Positions 1 through 5,919 of a DNA stretch of 12,122 nucleotides are shown here, one piece after another; within the stretch, counting starts at the first letter, position 1; the number at the start of each line of letters is the position of its first letter. Source of the DNA: Chrysochromulina tobinii (taxonomy: Eukaryota; Haptophyta; Prymnesiales; Chrysochromulinaceae); contig JWZX01002275.1 of the NCBI GenBank assembly GCA_001275005.1, positions 1 through 12,122 of the forward strand. The letters are read 5' to 3'. The notes under the pieces are model-generated. The model had not been told where the DNA came from. It made no database searches and saw only the letters and a program-made list of their open reading frames with translations. Both the position numbers and the translations under genes were made by a program.

Positions 1-2284
1 ACTCCCAAAAGGTCTCCTCGACGCGGCGGCCGCGGACCGCGCGGAGGGCCGACGGCTCGCTCTGGCCGCGCTCGCGACGACGCGCGCACTTGCCCCGCCC
101 AAGCCGCCACGCGTCGTGATGGCGATCCGCATCTCGAAGCACCGAGGCACGCCCACCGCCCCCGCGGTGCTGCAGCTGCCCACCGACGGCTCCGTAGTGA
201 CCATCGGACGCGCCGCGAGCAACGCGATCTCGCTCGCGGGAGATCAGTCCGTCTCGGCCAATCACGCCGAGCTCCGCCGCGCCGTGTCGGGCGAGTGGAT
301 GGTTCGCGACCTCGGCTCGTCGAACGGGACGGCGCTGCGCCTCTCCGCAGAGCGTATGGCCTCTCGTGCGTACCCCGTGCGCCACGGCCATCGCCTCGCC
401 CTCGGCAGGTGCGATCTCGCTGGATTGCGCTTGATTACGCTTGATTGCACTTGATTGCCTTGCGCTGGATTGCGTTGCGCTTGATTGCAGCTCCTCGATG
501 TGCTCACGTGCGCCCCGGCCATCGCCTCGCCCTCTGCAGCGGCCAGAAGGCGTCCGAGTTGTGCTGCAGCGCTTCCGACGCGGCATTGCCGAGCGCAAGG
601 GAGGTGCGTGCTGATGAGCACTGATGAGCACTGATGAGCACTGATGAGCACTGATGAGCACTGATGAGCACTGATGAGCACTGATGAGCACTGATGAGCA
701 CTGATGAGCACTGATGAGCACTGATGAATCACTGATGAGCCACTGATGAGCACTGATGATCCCTGATTGCCTCCCTCATCAGGCGGCCCACCATGGAGGA
801 TGCATGCGTCGCATGCGACCCGTTGCCTGCCCCTCCTAATTTGGAAGGCAGCGGATGGGATGACGTGTCCTTCTATGCCGTCTACGATGGGCATGCGGGC
901 CCCGAGGCGAGCGCGTTCGCCAAGGTGAGTTTCGTCCATCTGATGACCTCTGATGACCTCTGATGACCTCTGGTGAGTTTCGTCCATCTGATGACCTCTG
1001 ATGACCTATGGTGAGTTTCGTCCATCTGATTGCCTCTGATGACCTCTGATGACCTCTGATGACCTCTGATGACCTCTGATGACCTCTGGTGAGTTTCGTC
1101 CATCTGATGACCTCTGATGGCCTCGCTCATTACAGCTGACCGAGGCGCGCGCGCGTTCGCCGAGGTGCATCTGCATCGCCATCTGATCGCACTGCTCTGA
1201 TGACCTCTTATTGCCTCGCTCATCAGGTGCATCTGCATCGCCATCTGATCGCACTGCTCGGGGCCAAGGCTGAGGCGAGGCGGGCCGCCGCCCAGACCAG
1301 CCCAGACCAGCCCAGCCCCTCGATCGGCAGCCGTGGGGGGGAAGGCAGGGGGGGAGAAGGCAGGGGGGGGGAAGGCAGCTTCCTACCCGTGCCCGGGATG
1401 GACGCCGGCTGTGGCGACGGGCTGCTGACCGTGGAAGACCTCGCCGACGCCCTGCGCGAGGCCTTCTTGGCGACCGATGCGCACTTTATGCGCAGCAGCA
1501 GCTCACAGGCGGGCTCGACCGCCGTCGTCGCGCTCGTGACACGCACGTACGTCATCGTAGCCAACGCTGGCGACTCGCGCTGCGTGCTCTGGCGCGAAGG
1601 GCGCGTGCTGCCCCTCTCCGTCGATCATAAGCCCGACCGACCAGACGAGCTCCAGCGCATCAAGGACGCGGTGCGTGCTGGATGAGCTCTGATGAGCCCT
1701 GATTGCCTCCTTCATCAAGGACGCGGTGCGTGCTGCGCATGCGCGCCGACGACCCGCTCGGCCTCTGCATGCAAGTGCTCACCACGACGCCCCTCCTCCT
1801 CTCCCCACAGGGAGGTTGGGTCGCCCACGGGCGCGTGCTGCATATCTTGGCCGTTGCGCGCTCCCTCGGAGACCGAGACTTCAAATACGAGGCCTCGCTC
1901 GCGGCGGGCATGCCCATCACCGCCGACCTCGTCTCCGCCTCGCCCGAGGTGCGCTCCAAGCAGCTCAAATGCCTCCCTACCTCCCTGCCTCCATCTCCAA
2001 GCATGCCTGCCTCCCTCCCCCAGCATGCAAGTGCTCACCACGGCGCCCTCGCCTCCCCACAGGTACGCATCTGCCGTGTGCAGCAGGGCGACGAGCTCCT
2101 CCTCGCGTGCGATGGGCTCTGGGATGTCCTCTCGGGCGAGGCGGCCTTTGAGTACTTGCATTCGCACGGGGCCGCCGAAAGCCCACAGCGAGCGGTCTCG
2201 CTGCTCGTGCAGGCGGCCGACGAGCAGTTCAACTCGCTTGATAACATCACCGCCTGCTACGTGCGACTCAGCACCGCGGAGTGA
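1..2284 (+). CDS. FHA-PP2C protein phosphatase, 5'-partial, six exons
   Basis: Predicted Mg/Mn-dependent Ser/Thr phosphatase (PPM/PP2C) with an N-terminal phosphothreonine-binding FHA domain, the architecture of plant KAPP. Proposed exons: <2-408, 491-607, 783-924, 1227-1670, 1811-1948, 2063-2284, together 489 residues in frame. The frame is open to the window edge, so the true start may lie upstream; the first ATG is at 119. FHA marks are [17 protein letters not shown] and [10 protein letters not shown]2C marks in order are [64 protein letters not shown] and DNITACYV, so all metal-binding aspartates are present and activity is likely. The junctions of exons 3-6 are fixed by PP2C homology. 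Exon 2 is less certain: acceptor 490 with donor 608 keeps one frame and gives [19 protein letters not shown], but donor 604 with another upstream junction would give [10 protein letters not shown]. Exon 4 holds a Gly/Glu/Arg-rich insert. KAPP-like regulation of receptor kinases is inference only. Confidence 0.85.
409..490 (+). other. Intron 1 of the FHA-PP2C gene, TTGATTGC repeats
   Basis: GT-AG intron of 82 bases after FHA residues HGHRLALG (phase 2). It is almost entirely imperfect 10-base units of the type CTTGATTGCR or CTGGATTGCG and ends CTTGATTGCAG. The last 32 bases of the preceding exon (377-408) recur with two mismatches at 508-539, downstream of the acceptor. An alternative acceptor at 539 (CTCTGCAG) exists, but the frame it gives does not connect with the PP2C exon. 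Confidence 0.55.
608..782 (+). other. Intron 2 of the FHA-PP2C gene, filled by a decamer array
   Basis: Intron ending CCTCATCAG just before the codons for RPTMEDA. The acceptor is firm. The donor is either GTGCTG at 608, which keeps the frame of my model, or GTGCGT four bases upstream at 604. Nearly the whole intron is the decamer array listed separately. Confidence 0.65.
611..771 (+). repeat. Tandem decamer array, CTGATGAGCA
   Basis: Eleven exact copies of CTGATGAGCA run from 611 to 720. Degenerate copies with small indels follow, and the array grades into CTGATTGCCTCCCTCATCAG at the acceptor. Each unit contains CTGAT, which fits the YTRAY branch-point consensus. The array lies wholly inside intron 2. 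Confidence 0.95.
925..1226 (+). other. Intron 3 of the FHA-PP2C gene, with repeated donors and an exon-junction copy
   Basis: GT-AG intron of 302 bases, phase 0, joining ASAFAK to [11 protein letters not shown]. Four copies of GGTGAGTTTCGTCCATCTGAT occur at about 924, 972, 1010 and 1088, each followed by one or more CTGATGACCT decamers. Near its 3' end, 1142-1197 is a near copy of the spliced exon 3-exon 4 junction. A spare acceptor-like CTCATTACAG ends at 1136. The real acceptor, GCTCATCAG, ends at 1226. Use of the alternative donors or the internal acceptor would introduce stop codons. Confidence 0.8.
940..1120 (+). repeat. CTGATGACCT decamer arrays in intron 3
   Basis: Runs of CTGATGACCT, with some CTGATTGCCT, form a higher-order repeat. 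Each block starts with GGTGAGTTTCGTCCAT and continues with two to six decamers. The unit differs from the intron 2 decamer only in its last bases, so the two arrays are probably related. Confidence 0.9.
1165..1259 (+). repeat. 33-base direct repeat across the intron 3 / exon 4 boundary
   Basis: The segment beginning GTGCATCTGCATCGCC occurs at 1165-1197, inside the intron, and at 1227-1259, the start of exon 4. The two copies are identical over 33 bases. Both are preceded by AG, so both look like acceptor/exon starts. Confidence 0.95.
1335..1378 (+). repeat. G-run repeat coding for a Gly/Glu/Arg insert
   Basis: Three runs of seven to nine G (1335-1341, 1348-1354, 1363-1371) alternate with GAAGGCA-type spacers inside exon 4. 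They encode an RGGEG-type low-complexity insert between the VHLHRHL helix and the DALREAF helix of the PP2C domain. The insert is probably a surface loop. The G runs could form a G-quadruplex and are prone to length change. Confidence 0.85.
1671..1810 (+). other. Intron 4 of the FHA-PP2C gene, with duplicated exon end
   Basis: GT-AG intron of 140 bases, phase 0, between RIKDA and GGWVAHGRV, a firm PP2C junction. The 23 bases at 1658-1680, spanning exon end and donor, are repeated exactly at 1713-1735. Between the copies are CTGATGAGCC and CTGATTGCCTCC, as in introns 2 and 3. The 3' part from 1768 matches the end of intron 5. Confidence 0.85.
1949..2062 (+). other. Intron 5 of the FHA-PP2C gene
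   Basis: GT-AG intron of 114 bases, phase 0, joining SASPE to VRICRVQQ. It is pyrimidine-rich. Its last 39 bases, from CATGCAAGTGCTCACCAC at 2024 to CCCCACAG, closely match the last 43 bases of intron 4 (1768-1810). Confidence 0.85.
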
Positions 2285-3050
2285 CGAAGCACGTCGACGA
2301 TGCTCCCCGAGTCCGAGGCCGACCCAGCCCACTGGGTGCGGTCGCGCACCCAATTCGCGAAAGTGAGACGCACCTCACGATACCCGACACGGTTGTACCT
2401 TGTACGTGGCGTCGTCTTGGCCGCGTCCAACTCCCAAAATGAATCATTGCGTTGTGGTCTGAAGGCCGCGAAGTGCGAATCAAAATCGTGCGCCCGCGGT
2501 CATGGCCCGGGTGGTCCGGCGTCCGCCGTCCGGGTTAAAATCATTTTCGTCGTTGACGTTATCGACCGGCCTCGCTCTCGCACGGCCGGCACACAATGAC
2601 AATCATGTGGATCCATGGTCGATGATATCTGCGGTAGATGGTACACACGCCTCACGTCCGGGTCCTTGTTCGGCTCCGGGCGGCGCGGGCTCGCCCACGG
2701 CGGCGCGCACTCAATCAGCACACGCACAGGCCACAGCACGATGCACATGCACACCGAGAGACACGTTACACGTTCAGCATCCTCGCCCATGACACATCGT
2801 ACGTCTGATCCGTACCTCCGCAGCAGGGTTCCGTTGGTCTGACGACATTCGTCCCTTATTAGGGTGGCTGCTCCTCCTTCCGCATGCATGCATGCGCCGT
2901 CTTTCGACGCTGCAGACGCCCTCAATCACGATGGCGCTCGTGCGAAAGAAACGGCCTCGAGAGAGCGCTGCGCTGAGCGTCCCTAATTAGGAACGCTCAG
3001 CGCTCATCACAGCGTCCCTGATCAGGAACGCGCCGCGCTCATCTCGGCGC
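2285..3050. other. Noncoding region between convergent genes
   Basis: This holds the 3' flank of the phosphatase gene and of the repeat-protein gene on the other strand. Open frames here have no recognisable composition or motif. There is a short alternating ATGC tract near 2883-2896 and the palindrome pair at 2970-3031. I see no RNA gene or clear polyadenylation signal. Confidence 0.5.
2970..3031. repeat. Two related palindromes, probable 3' stem-loops
   Basis: The first palindrome (2970-3003) has 11-base arms GCGCTGAGCGT / ACGCTCAGCGC around CCTAATTAGG with one C/A mismatch. The second (3012-3031) has the same core plan, GCGT, then CCTGATCAGG, then ACGC, again with the C/A mismatch. They start 20 bases past the stop codon at 3051 of the minus-strand gene and could fold in its 3' UTR. 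Confidence 0.8.
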
Positions 3051-4526
3051 TCATCGCCGCCGCCCCCAGCGCGCGGATTGGCGCCAGTACGCGTCCTTTG
3101 GCTCGACGAGGTACGGGTTGGTGGGCATCACCACCCCGCGGCGTACGTCAGGTGAGCCTGCAGCGCCAAAGGTGGGGCTCGTGAGGTCGTACCGCGGCGC
3201 GCCGCCGATGGTGCCGCTCCGCTGGCGCCGTAGTGAGAGCAGCTGCGGGTCGTATTCGCCCTCCTCGATCGCCTTGCCAAGGGAGTTGAAAGCGAGGCTC
3301 GTGGCAGCGGCGAAGGCGCAGGCGGTGCCGAAGAGCGCGGCCATGAGCACGCCCTCGGGCGCCGCCGCCTCCTCGAAGGCCTCCGTGCACTCGGCCCACG
3401 CGATCGGCGTCGCGAAGATGGCTCCAGCGAGTGCCGTGCCCGCGGCGAAGGCGGAGGAGGAGAGGGACGACTGGGTACGGCCGTAATACTCGTCGATGCG
3501 GGAGCGGAGGCTGATCACGTTCAGCCGTGCGTCCTCGATCGAAGTCTTCGCCATGGCGAAGAAGAGCACGCTGAAGCCGGAAGCCATCGCCGCGCCCGCC
3601 CCGAAGGCCGACAGCGTGCCTTCCTCCGCCTCGCCACCGATGATGGCGCCCGCAAAGGGGGCGAGGAAGCTGAGGGCGGTGCAGGCGGCCGAGAAGGCGC
3701 CCGCCTTCGCCATCACCGCCGGCGGCGGCACGAAGTACAAGCCGCGGCCGCGCCCTCGACTGAAATCCGCCTCCTCCTGCACGGAGGAGGAGATGGACGT
3801 GAAGGCAGCGGCGGCGGCGGCGGCGAAGGCGAAGCTGGCCCCGAGGGCGGCGGTGACCGCCTCCGCCTCGATCTCCTCCTCGGTGAAGGCAGAGGTCGCC
3901 GCCTCCCAAATCGAGGGCGTTGCGAAGATCGCCGCGGCGAGGGCGATGCCCGCAGCAAGCGCCGATGCTGAGACATCCGGCGCGAAATCGCGCCAGCCGC
4001 GCGTGCGCTGCTGGAAGGCCTGCAGCCGCGCCTCGTCGACGGCCGAGCTTCCGATGGCGGAGAAGGCTGTGGCGAAGCCGGCAGCGGCGGCGCCAGCGCC
4101 GAAGAAGGCTGTCACCGCCTCCGAATCGGTTTCGCCGGAGTTGACGACCGCCCAGATCGCGGGCGCCGCGTAGGCGCCGGCGACGACGGCGACCGAGAGG
4201 GCAGCGGCCTTGGCGATGGCCACCGGGATGGCCGTCTCAGGATCCTCATTGCCACGAAATCCGAACGATCTCGACGACCACGAATTCCACGAGTTCCCCC
4301 ACGACTCCCGTGCGCGCGAGAAGGAGCGCCCGAGCTCGGGCCGGCGACGAAAGACGCCGTATTGGTCGTTGAATGGGCCAAAGCCCCCCTGGGCCACCAG
4401 GGGGCTGGTGCGGGACACGTAGTCGGGCGACAGGCACACGCGGTTCGAAGAGCGTGTGGCGGCTGTGCTGCTGAAGCCGTGCGCCAACGCCAAGCTGGTT
4501 GCGATCGTAGCAAAGCGAAGGCCCAT
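3051..4526 (-). CDS. Four-repeat membrane protein, probably plastid-targeted
   Basis: 491-residue intronless protein; function and family not recognised. Residues 1-17 form a signal peptide (hydrophobic, ending ALAHG) followed by Phe-Ser-Ser and a Ser/Arg-rich stretch. This fits the bipartite leader of plastid proteins in red secondary algae, which favour Phe at +1. An Arg/Ser/Trp-rich region (about 58-92) precedes four repeats at about 105-168, 186-252, 272-335 and 357-422. Each repeat is an Ala-rich hydrophobic helix (such as ALAGAIFATPIAW), an acidic loop with Glu residues, a second Ala/Phe-rich helix, and a polar end (such as SISSSVQEE). Up to eight membrane segments are possible. The C-terminal 60 residues are basic and Pro/Tyr-rich. 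The ATG at 4526 is the first in frame that starts a signal peptide. It diverges from the gene at 4821 and may share its promoter. Confidence 0.75.
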   Translation of the reverse strand: MGLRFATIATSLALAHGFSSTAATRSSNRVCLSPDYVSRTSPLVAQGGFGPFNDQYGVFRRRPELGRSFSRARESWGNSWNSWSSRSFGFRGNEDPETAIPVAIAKAAALSVAVVAGAYAAPAIWAVVNSGETDSEAVTAFFGAGAAAAGFATAFSAIGSSAVDEARLQAFQQRTRGWRDFAPDVSASALAAGIALAAAIFATPSIWEAATSAFTEEEIEAEAVTAALGASFAFAAAAAAAFTSISSSVQEEADFSRGRGRGLYFVPPPAVMAKAGAFSAACTALSFLAPFAGAIIGGEAEEGTLSAFGAGAAMASGFSVLFFAMAKTSIEDARLNVISLRSRIDEYYGRTQSSLSSSAFAAGTALAGAIFATPIAWAECTEAFEEAAAPEGVLMAALFGTACAFAAATSLAFNSLGKAIEEGEYDPQLLSLRRQRSGTIGGAPRYDLTSPTFGAAGSPDVRRGVVMPTNPYLVEPKDAYWRQSARWGRRR

Positions 4527-4820
4527 GAGAAGGCGCCGCCAGAATTGACGTGCGTAGAAGATCTCGTTCGAAGGAACCGAGATTCCCTGTGACGAATCGG
4601 AAACGCGAATTTCCTTCGATCCAAAGTCATTTGGAAAGGGTCGCTCGGTCGCGACCCAGCGAACACAAGCGGCTCCAGATCTGGCAGTATTGTTTAAGGG
4701 AAGTATTTCGTGCTTGACTTGACTTGACTTGACTTGACTTTGACTGCTTCGACCCTAGAAGTTCCCCGACGGTGTCGCCGAGAAGAGAATCGGCTCGGCC
4801 CCCCAGAAGCCTCCGCGGAC
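4527..4820. promoter_or_regulatory. Divergent promoter region
   Basis: The 294 bases between two divergent start codons (4526 minus, 4821 plus) must hold both 5' UTRs and promoters. The part near 4600-4710 is less GC-rich than its surroundings. I see no convincing TATA box or other named element; the only structure is the TTGAC repeat. Confidence 0.4.
4714..4744 (+). repeat. TTGAC pentamer tandem repeat
   Basis: Five exact TTGAC units (4714-4738) are followed by a sixth unit offset by one T. TTGAC is the core of plant W-boxes, but a WRKY role here is speculation. The array sits about 80-110 bases before the ATG at 4821. Confidence 0.9.
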
Positions 4821-5384
4821 ATGCAGCCGAGCGAGGCTCCTCTGCTGCTCCCTGTCCAGCCAGCGCGAGCCTCTCCGGCGCGCGGCATGTTGTTCGTGTG
4901 GCTCTCCGTCGCCGCCGTAGCTTCCCTCTTTTGTGGTTTCGGTGTGGGGTTTGCCGTCGGCGCTGCAGCGGAGGCCTCGAGCAGGGATTGCGACATTGTG
5001 CCAGAATGCAAAGCTGGCGTCGCCGTGTACGTTGACGAGATTGATGGTGACCAGAAGCAGATCACCATCTCCAAAGATGGGGACAAGAAGGACTGGTACC
5101 TGACGATCGAGCCGTACAACAGCACTGAAGTGTGGATCGTGACAACAACTATTGACGTCAAAACCTGCATGGCAAACGTGGACTTTAATGTCACGGGCAA
5201 GCCCAACCCGCCTCCGGTGAATCTGACGATGACCATTCACACGCTCGCACTGCGGCACCCATGCACTACCAATCTTGCCGCCATCTTCACCGACCCAACA
5301 GGCTCTCTCAACCCTTCCGGCATTCCAGGTAGCGCGGACTTCCCTCTCAACACGTGGATCCAGATCCCGGCGTCGCTGGACTGA
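4821..5384 (+). CDS. Small single-pass membrane or secreted protein, unknown function
   Basis: 187 residues; family not recognised. A short cytoplasm-like N-terminus (1-22, Pro/Ala/Ser-rich) precedes one hydrophobic segment at 23-50 (LFVWLSVAAVASLF and on), then a polar ectodomain-like region of about 135 residues. That region has four cysteines (57, 63, 116, 148), enough for two disulfides, and three N-glycosylation sequons (Asn100, Asn123, Asn134). Alternating valine/threonine patterns (VWIVTTTIDV, VNLTMTIHTLAL) suggest a beta-sandwich. Topology is probably type II or signal-anchor. The frame is open upstream to 4734 but only with a TTG start; the ATG at 4821 is the first one. The sequons and hydrophobic segment argue that the frame is real. 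Confidence 0.65.
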   Translation: MQPSEAPLLLPVQPARASPARGMLFVWLSVAAVASLFCGFGVGFAVGAAAEASSRDCDIVPECKAGVAVYVDEIDGDQKQITISKDGDKKDWYLTIEPYNSTEVWIVTTTIDVKTCMANVDFNVTGKPNPPPVNLTMTIHTLALRHPCTTNLAAIFTDPTGSLNPSGIPGSADFPLNTWIQIPASLD

Positions 5385-5919
5385 GTCTGGCGTGGGTCTC
5401 CAGGCTCCACCCCCCGGGGGGGGGGCTCGCACGGCACGTGGCCACGTGGCCTGCTCGTGGCCGTGGCACACCCGACGTCCCCGCCTCCCGCCTTCCCCCC
5501 CGCCTCGTCCCCCCTCCGCTGTCGCAGCCGAGCCAGCTGTGCGCCGGTCGCCTACCGGTCGCCGGCTCGTCGCGTAGCGGACTGAGGCTTTGATCGTGAA
5601 CGAGCGCGCCATGGCGCGCGTGCACCGCTCGATTGTACAACGTGAGTTCGTGACTTATGTGTCTTGTGTGTGTCCCTGGTGTGTGTGTACAATGCTGCCC
5701 TTCAGCTTTGCGACATCCGACTCTACAGAGCTGCTGGGGGGGGGTACGTCGTGAGTGGACGCCCACTCGATGACGAGAGCAATTTGTACTGCCTGTGTTG
5801 CCACGGTGGGGCGGGACGGCGAGTCTTGGCGGGGCAGGGGCTCTTGAGCGTCTTCCCGCGACCTTTCGTTCGTGCGCGTCCCGCCTAGCAATTCGATTGC
5901 ACGCACGCGCTCGGGCACC
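5385..5919. other. Intergenic region with G/C tract and two CACGTG sites
   Basis: Between two plus-strand genes. A C6G10 tract lies at 5410-5425. Two CACGTG hexamers follow at 5435-5440 and 5443-5448, a spacing of eight bases, in overlapping GGCCACGTGGCC-like sequence. CACGTG is the G-box/E-box for bHLH or bZIP factors, but the sites are about 480 bases from the next start codon. A GT-rich stretch lies near 5660-5690. No coding frame here is convincing. Confidence 0.4.

Noticed and set aside
611-771. Hammerhead ribozyme or C/D-box snoRNA in the CTGATGAG array
   Set aside because: CTGATGAG matches the hammerhead core and holds TGATGA and CTGA boxes, but the required GAAA segment with stems is absent and the 10-base spacing leaves no room for snoRNA guides. 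A tandem simple repeat explains it.
611-1120. CRISPR array
   Set aside because: Repeats are directly adjacent 10-mers with no unique spacers, in a eukaryotic gene.
262-1254. Minus-strand frames with repeats such as [10 protein letters not shown] and [10 protein letters not shown]
   Set aside because: These are translations of the intronic decamer arrays on the opposite strand; a 10-base repeat stays open by chance and they overlap the phosphatase exons.
2500-2925. Minus-strand 141-codon frame in the 2285-3050 gap
   Set aside because: No domain, no start context, and odd composition; probably chance.
4436-4465. tRNA-like TpsiC arm (CGGTTCGAAG)
   Set aside because: It lies in the leader of the minus-strand repeat protein and no cloverleaf partners are present.
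4755-5612. 285-codon minus-strand frame opposite the small membrane protein
   Set aside because: High-GC antisense shadow with no domain; the plus strand has a hydrophobic segment and glycosylation sequons.
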